Source: Clostridia bacterium
GTDB taxonomy: Bacteria; Bacillota; Clostridia; Oscillospirales; CAG-272
Assembly (NCBI GenBank): GCA_017453005.1
Contig: JAFTKY010000043.1
Coordinates: forward strand, 1-43,122
Direction of reading: 5' to 3'
Length of the DNA: 43,122 nt
Part shown: positions 1 to 10,300 of the stretch, one piece after another
Numbering within the stretch: position 1 is the first letter of the stretch
How the letters are laid out: every line of letters starts with the position of its first letter
Position numbers and translations under genes: made by a program
Notes under the pieces: generated by a model
Database searches by the model: none
The model's input: only the letters and a program-made list of their open reading frames with translations
Told to the model about the DNA's origin: nothing

Positions 1-14
1 TTTTCAAGTGGCAT
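1..14 (-). CDS. 5' end of a minus-strand gene (only first codons visible)
   Basis: An ATG on the minus strand at 14-12 begins Met-Pro-Leu-Glu and then leaves the window. It is preceded by an AAAGGAG ribosome site about 9 nt upstream and by a consensus promoter at 46-74, so a real gene start is likely. The product cannot be named from four codons. Confidence 0.6.
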
Positions 15-45
15 GGCTTCGACTCCTTTCAAATGACTTTTTTGT

Positions 46-74
46 ATTATACCATATTTTTATAAATTTTTCAA
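46..74 (-). promoter_or_regulatory. Sigma-A promoter for the gene leaving the left edge
   Basis: Minus strand: -35 TTGAAA (74-69), 17-bp spacer, -10 TATAAT (51-46), with TG one base before the -10 (extended -10). It fires toward the partial gene at 1-14. Confidence 0.8.
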
Positions 75-85
75 TCGTTTAATAG

Positions 86-116
86 CAAAAAAGAGCCGAC
101 CTTTATAGCCGACTCT
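86..116 (-). terminator. Rho-independent terminator behind recombinase remnant 1
   Basis: On the minus strand an imperfect stem (GAGTCGGC / GTCGGCTC, with G-U pairs) is followed by a T6 run. It lies about 20 nt after the stop of the recombinase remnant at 134. Confidence 0.7.
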
Positions 117-133
117 TCGTAAAAAGCTATTCA

Positions 134-316
134 TTACATCATCACCGTCTCCTCGCTGCCGTCCTTCAGCAAATAGACCGGGCGGTCATCGTTGTAGACG
201 GTAACGCGGTCGACCACAGCGTGCCACAGCTTTTCGTCAAACTCTATGGGCGGTGCTTCAAGCTCGGTAAGCTCGGTGAGCATACCGCCGGTGGCGCATT
301 TTTGCCCTTTTACCGC
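134..316 (-). pseudogene. C-terminal remnant of a large serine recombinase (copy 1)
   Basis: The minus strand encodes about 60 residues ending at a stop at 134-136. They include FDEKLWHAVVDRVTVYNDDR and VYLLKDGSEETVMM. This pattern (hydrophobic-W-V-D-xVTVY, then LKDGSE) is typical of the extreme C-terminus of clostridial large serine recombinases. The frame is closed upstream by a TGA at 319-317, and no resolvase catalytic domain or zinc ribbon is present, so only the tail survives. A similar tail lies at 1091-1198 in the same orientation. Calling it a recombinase rests on motif recognition over a short stretch. Confidence 0.65.
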
Positions 317-448
317 TCATTTCGGCGGTTTTGAGGGCGTTTTTTCTTGTTAAAACGATAAATCCGCCAACCTCTGCCCCGGCAAGACAGAAATGGCGAA
401 TTTTGTATCGTTCAAGGGATTAATCGTTCAATGAATGAAAACATCGTA

Positions 449-955
449 TTATCCATTTATTACAGAGTTATCAATAGGATTCCAAAAAGAATATTCCACT
501 TTATATCCGTTGCTCAACAATTTGTCTGCGAATTCTTTTTCCTTAAAAACAAAGTCAAACGTACTTTGCGGTGCTTTTTTTATATCATCTTTGTCAAAAA
601 AGGCACTTCCGAACCAATTTCCTTCATTATCTGTTATTACTCCTGCACAGAAATTGTTCGTTAAGATTTCTTTGATTCTTTCAATCATTTGGTCATAATC
701 AAGTTGATAGTTTGAATAATGTGCGTGGCTCTTGGCAAAGAAAAGCATAAATTCATCCATATCACCAACAACAATTTCAAGTGTTTCGTCATAATACGGA
801 TTGTCAAGAACGATGCACTTGGAATCATCTTCCTCTAACCATTCGTATCCTTCATCCGTTTTAGAAAATACATGAGGATTGTATTCTTTAAAGGTATCAA
901 GAATCTCAGCGACCTTATCAAGTGCGATAATTTCAATGTAATAACGATTATCCAC
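449..955 (-). CDS. Hypothetical protein, 168 aa, between two recombinase remnants
   Basis: I do not recognise the family. The protein is acidic and soluble-looking, with no signal peptide or membrane segment, and carries the patches YNPHVF, SHAHYSNYQLDYDQMIERI and FWNPIDNSV. The start is the GTG at 955-953: a strong AAAGGAGG site sits 8 nt upstream, while the longer ATG start at 1012 would lie inside the promoter (984-1012) and cannot be used. The gene is a single transcription unit and no clear terminator follows its stop at 449. It is AT-rich and lies between two decayed recombinase tails, which suggests cargo left by an integrative element. That origin is inference. Confidence 0.8.
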   Translation of the reverse strand: MDNRYYIEIIALDKVAEILDTFKEYNPHVFSKTDEGYEWLEEDDSKCIVLDNPYYDETLEIVVGDMDEFMLFFAKSHAHYSNYQLDYDQMIERIKEILTNNFCAGVITDNEGNWFGSAFFDKDDIKKAPQSTFDFVFKEKEFADKLLSNGYKVEYSFWNPIDNSVING

Positions 956-983
956 AGCGCAGCCTCCTTTTGCTTTTTGTTTT

Positions 984-1012
984 ATTATAACACGATTCGA
1001 CATTATTTTCAA
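984..1012 (-). promoter_or_regulatory. Sigma-A promoter of the 449-955 gene
   Basis: Minus strand: -35 TTGAAA (1012-1007), 17-bp spacer, -10 TATAAT (989-984) preceded by TGT (extended -10). It decides that translation begins at the downstream GTG at 955. Confidence 0.85.
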
Positions 1013-1035
1013 TACAAAAATATGAATAACCTCAA

Positions 1036-1080
1036 AAATCCCCGAACAGCATCAAACCCTGGTGCTATTCGGGGACTTTT
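1036..1080 (-). terminator. Terminator behind recombinase remnant 2 (bidirectional)
   Basis: The inverted repeat CCCCGAACAGCAT ... GGTGCTATTCGGGG has a short loop. T-runs follow the stem in both directions (GGGGATTTTT on minus, GGGGACTTTT on plus). It sits just after the recombinase stop at 1091, as in the arrangement at 86-134. Confidence 0.75.
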
Positions 1081-1090
1081 CTATTCCCAC

Positions 1091-1198
1091 TCAAAGCATG
1101 ACCGTTATCTCGCTGCCATCCTTCAGCGAATACACCAAGCGGTCACCGTTACAGACGGTTATCATAGCTCTCCGCTTGACTTTTTGTCTGTTCTCGCA
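1091..1198 (-). pseudogene. C-terminal remnant of a large serine recombinase (copy 2)
   Basis: The last 24 residues on the minus strand (MITVCNGDRLVYSLKDGSE then ITVML, stop at 1093-1091) align without gaps to the end of copy 1, with about 15 of 24 identical. Upstream the frame runs through ENRQKVKRRA to an in-frame TAG at 1201-1199, and that part no longer resembles a recombinase. It is a decayed tail with no catalytic domain. Both copies have the same orientation, with the 449-955 gene between them. Confidence 0.6.
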
Positions 1199-1226
1199 CT
1201 AAAGCCTCTTGTTTTCAAAAAAAACA

Positions 1227-1255
1227 TTGAAAAATCCAATGAAACGTGATATAAT
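1227..1255 (+). promoter_or_regulatory. Sigma-A promoter upstream of the 1455 gene
   Basis: TTGAAA (1227-1232), 17-bp spacer, TATAAT (1250-1255) with TGA before it (extended -10). It is followed by an untranslated leader of about 190 nt in which I see only short, unconvincing hairpins. Confidence 0.8.
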
Positions 1256-1454
1256 AAATTTACCGCACAAAGTGAAAGTTTCTTATGCATGCAGACGGAT
1301 ATACCTTTTTGTCGTTTCATAAACGCATACTCTTCGCCTTTGTATACCCCACCCCCAGCATAAGATTACGATTTCATTTTTTGCGGAAGCATACGAGATG
1401 CGCTCCCATGCGTAGCTTATGGTGCATACTTTTTATAAACACACAGGAGGCATT

Positions 1455-2309
1455 ATGAGGAAATTAACCATCAAAAGAAGAAAAAGCTTCGTGGGATGTC
1501 TGGCAAAAATGAAGGTATATATTGAGGATGCCGCCTCTGGTGAGCTCGTCATCAACGACGTACCTTGTAAAAAGCTGGGTGTTCTTGGCAACGGCGAGGA
1601 AAAAAGCTTTGAGATAGAATCTCAGTCCGCAAAAATTTTTATTATTGCAGATAAGCTGAGCAAAAACTACTGTAACGAATTTTATCAGCTTGATGAGGGC
1701 GAGGAGGACGTATTCCTTTCGGGTCAAAACAAGTATAATCCCATAACGGGAAATCCGTTCCGATTTGACAACAACGAAAACGACGTCGTAATACATAACC
1801 GAAAAAAGAATCTCAAGCGAGGTCTTATCATATTTGCAGTTGCTGCCGTCGTAGGATTTGCCGTTGGATTTACGATATCCTATATTGTCAATTCAAGGGA
1901 TGAGACTTTTTCCGTAAAAGGCATGAGCATCACTCTGCCAAATGAATTTGAAGAGGTGCACGGCACCGACTTTACTGCCGCATACGGCACGGAGGATGTG
2001 GCAGTGTTTGCACTTCAAGAGAAGTTCTCTTTACTTGAAGACTTTGAAAGCTATTCCCTGAGAGAGTATGCCAACATGGTAAAAATCGCAAACAACATAA
2101 GCTCCTCGGTTAAAACAGCATACGGTCTTACGTATTTTGAATATGAGTCCACCAATCCCGGCACAAGCGATACGTTTCACTATTATGCTTTTGTTTATAA
2201 GGCTAATGACTCGTTCTGGTTGATTCAATTCGCGGCGTCTGACGACGTATATGAAGATTACACTGAAGAAATCTTCGATTGGGCAAAATCCGTAGAGTTT
2301 GACAGCTAA
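1455..2309 (+). CDS. Single-pass membrane protein of unknown function, 284 aa
   Basis: The start is ATG 1455, 4-5 nt after an AGGAGG site; an upstream ATG at 1419 has none. Three parts are visible. A basic N-terminal domain of about 120 residues includes GNGEEKSFEIESQSAKIFII and ADKLSKNYCNEFYQL. One transmembrane helix lies at about residues 125-148 (LIIFAVAAVVGFAVGFTISY). An outside domain follows (SVKGMSITLPNEFEEV). With positive residues before the helix the N-terminus should be cytosolic. The N-terminal domain resembles hypothetical proteins I recall from other Clostridia, but I know no function. It is a single gene with its own promoter and terminator. Confidence 0.85.
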   Translation: MRKLTIKRRKSFVGCLAKMKVYIEDAASGELVINDVPCKKLGVLGNGEEKSFEIESQSAKIFIIADKLSKNYCNEFYQLDEGEEDVFLSGQNKYNPITGNPFRFDNNENDVVIHNRKKNLKRGLIIFAVAAVVGFAVGFTISYIVNSRDETFSVKGMSITLPNEFEEVHGTDFTAAYGTEDVAVFALQEKFSLLEDFESYSLREYANMVKIANNISSSVKTAYGLTYFEYESTNPGTSDTFHYYAFVYKANDSFWLIQFAASDDVYEDYTEEIFDWAKSVEFDS

Positions 2310-2318
2310 TATTTTTAT

Positions 2319-2352
2319 TGCATAGGGCACCGTCAGGTGTCCTATGTGCTTT
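2319..2352 (+). terminator. Hairpin terminator after the 1455-2309 gene
   Basis: A strong stem (GCATAGGGCACC / GGTGTCCTATGTGC) with loop GTCA follows the stop by about 10 nt. The T-run is weak (GCTTTG), so termination may be partial. Confidence 0.55.
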
Positions 2353-2436
2353 GCCACAGAAATGAGCTTTGCTCCCCCCAAAAGCCAAATGTCAGCCGCC
2401 GACAGCACAAAAAAACACACAATTATGCAAACATTA

Positions 2437-2465
2437 TTGACAAAAAGCAGAAATTGGTGTATAAT
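2437..2465 (+). promoter_or_regulatory. Consensus sigma-A promoter of the HTH regulator
   Basis: Perfect TTGACA (2437-2442), 17-bp spacer, perfect TATAAT (2460-2465). TG lies directly next to the -10 rather than one base away. Confidence 0.88.
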
Positions 2466-2540
2466 ACATTACGCGAAAGCGAAATATATTACCCTTCGCA
2501 TTTGCGCAGAGTAATAAATGTTAAGACGCGAGGTAAAATA

Positions 2541-3776
2541 ATGGATTATATTGGAATAGAAGAAGCGGCGAAAAAATGGGGGCTTTCCAAAAGATTTGTT
2601 CAGCTTCTTTGCTCTGAAGGAAGAATAAAGGGTGCGACACGTTTAGGACGCGCTTGGATGATTCCAAAGGACGCCGAAAAGCCCATTGACGGGCGCACGA
2701 AGGAAGCAAGAGCCCAGCGGGACGATGATATGGCTCTTCCCCGCAAGACCCCGTTCCTTTATATGACCGACCTGTATCACACTCCCGGCACGGCTGACGG
2801 TGTTGGCGAAAGCCTTTCGTACAACCACGAGGCGCAGGTGCTTTTTGAAGCTGAGGTTGCATACTCCCGAGGTGAGATAGACAAGGTATACGATATCGCC
2901 AACTACCTCCTCAACAAGCACTCGGGCTTTTATGCGGTGCTCTCCGCAGGCATGCTCCTCGCTATGTGCGCGATATGGAAGGGCGATATTGAAATGTGGC
3001 GCAAGGCAAAGATACACATATCCGAATCCCCCGCAAAAAGCGACTATGACAGAGATACCATGCAGCTTGCGATAAGCGCCGTGGATATAATGCTTTACAA
3101 CGTTCAAAGCTTCCCAAAGTGGTTTCAGATCGGTTGCTTTGAGCCGTTGCACAAGGACGCGTACCCCGCCGCAAAGGTTTATTATGCCAAGTTCTTATAC
3201 GCCATAGCATACTCCGTTGCAACGGGTACTCTGAATCTCCCGGGAGCCGAGGGGCTTTACGTTATGTCGTCCGTGCCTTATACGCTTGAGCCTATGATCT
3301 GCTGGGCAAATGAGAAAAACACTATCATGTCCGCAATCTATCTGCGCCTTACCTGTGCTTCCGTTTATCACCACTGCGGCAAGGATGATCAGGCGATCCG
3401 ACATATCGACAGGGCGTTATCCCTCGCCCTCCCCGACAAGTTCTACGGCGTGCTTGCCGAGTACTGCCGCATCATTGGAAATCTGATCGAAATGAGGCTC
3501 AGAGCTATTGACGAGGAGGCTTGGGTCAAGGTCAACAATCTATCCAGGGTTTACGAGGAAGGATGGGCGAAGCTGAGCAGTAAGATCACGGGGCGTCAGA
3601 TCATCGCCAAGCTTTCCAAGCAAAACCGCGAGGTCGCCCGTTTTGCCGCCTTCAAGCTCTCCGACGTGGAGATCGCGGAGAGAACGAATATGTCTGTATC
3701 GGGCGTGAAGCAGGCAATAAGAATAATCAAGGAAAAAAGCGGTCTTTCAAGAAGCGAATTTGCCGCTATTCTGTAA
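2541..3776 (+). CDS. Transcriptional regulator with excisionase-like HTH and LuxR/GerE-type HTH, 411 aa
   Basis: The start is ATG 2541 (GAGGT about 8 nt upstream), 75 nt downstream of a consensus promoter; the longer reading frame begins upstream of that promoter. The N-terminus (residues 1-50, IGIEEAAKKWGLSKRFVQLL ... GATRLGRAWMIPKDA) is a MerR/excisionase-type winged helix. The middle (about 90-340) is helical and TPR-like. The C-terminus (KLSDVEIAERTNMSVSGVKQ then AIRIIKEKSGLS) is a GerE/LuxR HTH. No receiver domain or membrane segment is present. This build is common among clostridial LuxR-family regulators of unknown ligand. It lies directly upstream of the giant surface-protein genes and is the obvious candidate for controlling them, which is inference. 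Confidence 0.82.
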   Translation: MDYIGIEEAAKKWGLSKRFVQLLCSEGRIKGATRLGRAWMIPKDAEKPIDGRTKEARAQRDDDMALPRKTPFLYMTDLYHTPGTADGVGESLSYNHEAQVLFEAEVAYSRGEIDKVYDIANYLLNKHSGFYAVLSAGMLLAMCAIWKGDIEMWRKAKIHISESPAKSDYDRDTMQLAISAVDIMLYNVQSFPKWFQIGCFEPLHKDAYPAAKVYYAKFLYAIAYSVATGTLNLPGAEGLYVMSSVPYTLEPMICWANEKNTIMSAIYLRLTCASVYHHCGKDDQAIRHIDRALSLALPDKFYGVLAEYCRIIGNLIEMRLRAIDEEAWVKVNNLSRVYEEGWAKLSSKITGRQIIAKLSKQNREVARFAAFKLSDVEIAERTNMSVSGVKQAIRIIKEKSGLSRSEFAAIL

Positions 3777-3867
3777 CTATATATACATATCTCAAACGCC
3801 CCAAAAAAGTTATACGCGCTCGCGGGAAAACTGAAAAAATCAATACTTTTTTTCGGGTTTTTGGTAG

Positions 3868-3896
3868 TACAAAAATTTGGGAAAATCTGCTATACT
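3868..3896 (+). promoter_or_regulatory. Extended -10 promoter for the surface-protein genes
   Basis: TGCTATACT gives an extended -10 (TATACT at 3891-3896). The -35 is poor (TACAAA, 3868-3873, 17-bp spacer), so an activator may be needed. The adjacent regulator is a candidate. Confidence 0.5.
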
Positions 3897-3960
3897 GTTA
3901 TCAGACTGATATAAGTATGGCAGATTTTCTTTTTTGACTAAATGCCGGAAAGGAGCGCAA

Positions 3961-4317
3961 ATGTTTACAAAGCTCACAGAGAGCAATGCAGAGCAAAAAG
4001 CACTCGTGCCAAAGGAGGGCGATCTCTTCAAGGTCATAGAGTATATGGGGCAGCGGTTTGAGATCAGATACGGGTATTACGAGGAAAAGGACAGAATGTT
4101 TGAGCCAATGGCGATATATCCGAATTTCCTTTACCAACCCGTTTATACTGACGACGGGACGCCGTTTGTAACGGCGATGCAGCAGCCCTGCAGGCTGTTT
4201 CGAGGCAAGAAGGACGAGAACAGCACCTGTGAGGATTGCCTTTACTATCAAAAATGCGAGGAGCTGATCGGCGTCTGCAGCTGTTCAAAAAACAAAAAGC
4301 CTACCGACAACAAATGA
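3961..4317 (+). CDS. Small Cys-containing protein of unknown function, 118 aa
   Basis: Start ATG 3961 with AAAGGAG 5 nt upstream. No signal peptide or membrane segment is visible. The first two thirds are mixed alpha/beta with many aromatic residues (RFEIRYGYYEEKDRMFEP). The last third carries six cysteines in the order C-x(13)-CEDC-x(5)-C-x(6)-C-S-C, spaced like a small metal or iron-sulphur site. The family is not recognised. It ends 31 nt before the 2481-residue surface protein and should share its transcript. Whether it helps secretion or merely co-transcribes cannot be told. Confidence 0.75.
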   Translation: MFTKLTESNAEQKALVPKEGDLFKVIEYMGQRFEIRYGYYEEKDRMFEPMAIYPNFLYQPVYTDDGTPFVTAMQQPCRLFRGKKDENSTCEDCLYYQKCEELIGVCSCSKNKKPTDNK

Positions 4318-4348
4318 GAAAGTTCGTGCGAAAGGAGCATAATATTAT

Positions 4349-7300
4349 ATGAAAAAATTTTTCAAGCCTGAAGCGACCAAAAGGCTACGACGCTTTGGCA
4401 GGTCCACAATTTGCCTTTTGCTGACCATGTCGCTGATGTTGTCCTTCCCCATCGTGCTGGATGCAGAGGACGCTACACGGCAACCGGGCAAAGAAGCAAG
4501 CGCGCTCAGCAGCGAGAGCGTTGAGTATCTAAAAATGCCCGCTTCATTCAGCTACGGATACGGCATCCTGCCCGCTCAACTTGCGGAAAACACGGAGCTT
4601 TACTCCCTGCACGACCAGGCGTCGGATTTCTACTGCGAGGTGGACGAAGACGAATGCGTGGTGTGGTATGAGGGCACGTGGACTACGAGCCTTGTAAACA
4701 AGACCTTTTCAGGACGCGGAGCCAAGATCCAGACCTCCTACACCGACGTTCTTATTACCAATATCGGTGAATATACGGCAGAGATAAAGCCCGGTGTGAA
4801 GAACGCGCAGTCGTACTTCAAAACGTATATGGAGTCAAACGCGTATCAGTTCAAATCAAGGCTCATATATCTGAACGAGGTAGATATCCGCGACACACAA
4901 GCTCGTATAGCATCTTACGCAGGTGAATACGACAGCAACTTCAGAACAACGACGGTAACTACCGATTGGGGCGTTACGACCTTTGAAGGAAACACCTTCT
5001 ACACAGTCAAGGACATCATGGTACTGACGGCTGACTTCCAGTCCCCCTCGGACGTAATAACCGTCACGGGCGAGGTCACAGCCGACGGTACACCGATCAT
5101 CTGGATAGATGGCGGTGAGACGGTACGCCCTTCAGCCCCCGATTCTATCACCTACGATATGCTGAAAACGCTTAAGTTCAAGGCTTACCTCGTTCCAAAG
5201 CTCGCTCAGTCAAGTGAATTCACAGAGGTGATCTTTGAAGCTACGCGGTTCAGCGGCGATTACAGTAAGATCGGATTTACAGCCACCGATGCAAGTGCCA
5301 TTGTCGGCGATGAATGGCGCATAGTTAAGCTTGAGGACATATCCGAGTACGGCAGCTATCCCCTTTACACTACAAGAGGCGATACGCAAACCACAGTCAA
5401 ATCCCCCGTTACCGATATGGCGGGTAACCCCTTTGCCCTTGACAGAACGGAGTTGCTCACCAAAAGAGCGGTATACCTTGATGCCAAGTCAACAACAATA
5501 GTCTCGGCAGAGGTCGACAGCAACGCCATCAAGGCCGGCGGTGAACCCGGTCAGGCAGATTTGTATCTGTCAGACGGAGATTGGGCAGAGATCAGTCTTA
5601 TACTCAGCGAGCAGGTATTCCTGCTTGAGGGTGCAAGCATGGATCAGATAAAGCTCAAATGGGATATGACCGACAAATACGGAGACAATATTCTCACCTC
5701 TCTCAAGGAGATCAAGACCATAAAGCCGTCACAGAACACGGGTAACGTCACGATGCTTGTCTTTGACAGAGTTACACTGGATAAGGACATGAGCGGTGAC
5801 GTCAGACCGATAGCACTGTACGGCGCAGAGCATTTTGAGGATGCAAGCCACAACATCATGAACGGATCTCTTGCGGGTGTTGATGTGGATAATCAGCTAA
5901 CGCTCGACAATGAAGGACCGACGCTTGAAACGGTCAGCGTTATCAAGCATATAGATAAGATTGACGAAAAGTACCTTATTATAAAGCTCAACGTAGATGA
6001 CCCCGGTGCAGGAATAGTAATTGACGATATCCAAAAGCTTTCGGTATCCTCAAAGGCGGGCGTCGAGGGCTTGGCGTGGCAATACGCCGTGACAACCGAC
6101 AGTACTGCAATCTCCTTTGACGGAGAAGGCATCGCGGTAAATAAGGTCACACAGTTCTCGGATTTCAATATTCCCTTCCCGGGAGAATATTTCTTACATT
6201 TGTATTTAAGCACGACGGATGCGACCGAGCTTTTGGATTCCGTTGGAATTCAGCTGGATTTCACGCTTACGGATACTAAGGGAAATACGTCCTCCGTCTC
6301 CACCACGCTTACCGACCTTGGAATTGACCGCAAGGCACCCACGCTGACGGTCACACCTCACGCGGTCGTGATAGAGCGTAAGGACGATACGACCAACACC
6401 ACTACCTTCCGCGCTGACGTATCGGCGTCCGATCTGAACGGTATCGAGCGCATCGAATATCAATGGACAGACGTCGGAGCCGAGCCCCGAGACAATGGCT
6501 GGAGCATTATTCAGTCGGGCGACCTCATCGAGCTGACACCCACAGGGTCCGTGGACACGGTAACTAAAATACTGCACGTCAGAGCATACGATGCCGTTGG
6601 AAATCTTTCTTCTTATATGTCGGGCGAAGCAGTATTCACGGCAGATCTCGGCAGAATAAACTCCCGATACGAGATTGTCTATGATGACAACAAGCCCGGA
6701 GGCATCTCGGACGTCAATATTCTCGCTCCCGTATCCTCAAGCGCGGTATACGGCGGATATACGAGAGTAATCCTTGAAATGGGCGAGGAGACTTATGCTC
6801 GGGTGTTTAACCTAACGAGCGAAAATCAAAAGGGTTCCCTCTTTGACCCGTCGGCAACCGATTGGTATCTCGTCACAATAGTCAACGGAGTATATACGAG
6901 CGTTACAAGTGAAGCTCCCGATTGGAGCTATTACGGTACGGTAAATATATCCATCTCGGCATCGTCAACCGATCTTACACCTCAGCTTAACGGCTCGGTC
7001 AACGGAGACGGAGACACCTCCTTCCAGCAAGGAAATATATTTGACGTAATATATACCAGCCCGCACGACGACGTTCATCAAGTCACTCTTACGGGTGTTA
7101 CCGACGGTGCGGGACTTGAGGTTACTCTGACCGAGACGGAAGAATATAAATTTTACAAGATATACAGATCCATTCTCGGAGTAAAATATAACTTTACCCT
7201 CACAAATCTGCTGATGCCCTCGCTTGGCGTCACGGATATTGACTTTGCAAGCTCCTATGCGCAGTTCGTTCTGCTGGATGCCGAGGGCAACCGCACGGGA

Positions 7301-10300
7301 GAGCTCGTGGGAGACCGCATTCCTCTTGTAGTAGGCTCGGCGCAGAGCATAGGCTTCCCTCAGTCGGAATTTGAGACTGTCAGCGGAGCGTACGGTATCG
7401 TGATACACGTTGCGCAAAAGAACGGCGGCACGCAGGAATTCTTCCTTGAGGAAAAGCTACTGTTTGACAACGATCCCATTCCCGACTCCTACGGCGTTTC
7501 TGAATACGAGCGCTACGTTGAATACAGATACGGCGATTATGAAGACGGCTTGCTCAACGTGGGCAAAACGGCGGCAGACGGGCAGTATCTTACCTCGGTC
7601 GATATTGGTATCACCCGCCCGACAGAGCACTACAACGGAGTGGACCAGCTCTCTTCAACCACGATCTTTATGGACGGCAAGCCTGCATTCTTGCAAAGCG
7701 TGACAAACGCTTTGGGACACACGGCGGGCTGGACACCAAGCGAGCCGTACATTATGATCGATATTCCCACCTCGGGCGCTGCTTATCTCGGACAGACCGT
7801 CGGCAAGGTCGTCGGTGTGCGTATATGGAATGCGGCAAGCAGCGGAGATCCTTACGCTCTCGAATGGGATAGTAGCGGACTTTGGAACTATAGTGCCGAT
7901 ACCTATTACAAGCTGTACGTCGATCTCGGTTGGTATGCGGACGTGGAGGACAAGATGATCGTTTCTCCCGAGGAGCTCGCGGCGACGGACGTCGGCAGCT
8001 TCAAGCTGGCGATCGGAAGAAACGTGATCTGCTACCAGTTCATTATGGAAAACGGCAATATCTCGCCCGAGAGCCGCTTTGAGATAAATCTGTTTGATGA
8101 AGCACCTACGGTTGAGATGAGCCTGACGTTCGGCCCCTCGGTCACAATGGTGGATACCCTCCGCTACAATTTTGCTTATCCCATCTTAGGCACGGAATAT
8201 GAGAGACTTATTGCTCAGTCGGTATATTTCAATATTGACTACGCATACTCTCCCAACGGCGAGCTGACGGTCTACCAGGCATACGTAGATCCCGAAACGG
8301 GTGAGTGGACGGTCAGAACCGTCGACGGAAGCCGGCCGATACCTATGATGAGTGACAGCACAAACGGATATATGGGACTTGACGGAACCAATTCCAATTA
8401 CACTACCTATACCTCCCCCGTCAATGAGATCATCATCGTGGTTGACGAGGTTGGCAACGCAACGTCATTCTACCCCATCGTCAGCAGCACCAACAGCGGT
8501 GACGCGTACGAGTATTCGGAATACGTATCCCGAACCTATTACTTTGAAAAGAACCCTGACGTCGGAAGGTTTGACGTAGAGGTTGGCGCTTCCGAGGACG
8601 GATTGACCCATTCCCTTTTCCTCAACAACAGCTTCATCGAAAAGGAGCTGGATCAGTTCTCTATTCAGATTGATAGCAGGAAAGAGGTAAAGCTTGATAC
8701 TCAAGGCGGAAATTACGAAATTTTCGCAAACGCCAACGATGCGGGTCTGCTCTCATTTGAATACGGGAAGCTGGAATATGTATTCCCCTACGATCCCACG
8801 AGGGCAGAAGGAGAGATGATTCAGCACACCGTAACGGTGCGCGGATACGTCGGCGGCGAGGTCGCGGTGGACATCAACGGCAACAGAGCCGAGCAGACCT
8901 TCTCCGTGACTGCTCCAAACATTAAACCCTCCGTTACGCTGGGTCAGAGCCCCGCAATCGGAGCGGTGGGTGTGACAGCAAGCACGTATCTGTACGCGCA
9001 AGGCATCACCGAGCATGAAGTACAGGCACCGTTAGATCTTGTGTACGATCCCGAAGCGGGCGATTATCTGGATCTCGTTGAGGTCTATACCGACAGCTAT
9101 AGCAAGGATTTCACCCTCCCGATATTCAAGGATGGCAATTACACCTACGGATTCTTCGATAAATACGGAGGATATTACGAGTTCCCGATAAATATTGCGG
9201 GGCTGCCAAACGATCCCGTGGTCTTGATTTCCGAGAGCGAGGTCACAAAAGATCCCGTAACCATTACGGCAACGAGCACATCGGGCGGAGCCTTTACGGT
9301 TGACACCAACGCGCTACCCGAGGGCACTACCGTCACGGGTAACAAAACGGGCTCCTTGCAGATCATTCTGTCGGAGAACGCAAGCTTCAATATCAGCTGC
9401 ACGTATTCGGGCGCAAGCTACGATATACCGATCAGCGTAACAAACATTTACAACAAGCCTATTGTTCCCGTGGTAGTCTGGAGCTATAATCAGTATAAGG
9501 TGAACAAGTCCGACAACTCCTATGAGGGAGAGGTCACTGCAACGCTCGTGGACGAAAACGGCTCGTACCTGACCGATGAAAACGGTGTAGTTCCAACCTT
9601 TACGTTCGTTCCGGGCGGTGAGACTTCGTACGTCTTCAGCGGATATAAAAACCACGTGGGTATGACGGGCGCGGACGTTACGGCTACCCTGCCCGTAACG
9701 CTCAAGGTCACACAGACAAGCGAGAGTATAAACGACACCTACGCACCCGATATCGGTGTGACGGGGTACGTAAAATATCAGGGCGGCACGGTAGAGCTGA
9801 ACGGGGGATACGTCCTCACAGACACCTCCCGTCCGTCGGAGCATCAAACAATGCTCAGCAACTACAAATCAACGTACGGCATTGAAAGTCTGTACCCACA
9901 TATCAATGATCTGATATATCAGGTGGGATGGGCTGAAGCGCTGATACTGACGTTGGACATCACAGACGAGAATGCAACCAAGCTGTTTATTACGTCCGAC
10001 CCCTCAGCCGCCGCGCCCGATTACAGCAGCGGAATAAGCGACGGTGTAGCGGGTGTCAGCATTGTAGGACGGACACTGCAGATAAACCAGAATTGCGAAT
10101 TTGCCCTCCACGTTGTGGATAGCAAGAACAACAGCGCAACGATATCCTTTTCCGTAAGCACGCTCGGTGACGAGCCCCCCGCTCCCTCACTCACTCAGGC
10201 ATTGATAAAGGACGGCACAGAGGTAAGGATATACATTTCCGAGCCGCCGCTTCAGGGCGTTACAAACCTGAGGATAACCAATACCGATACAACACCGCAG

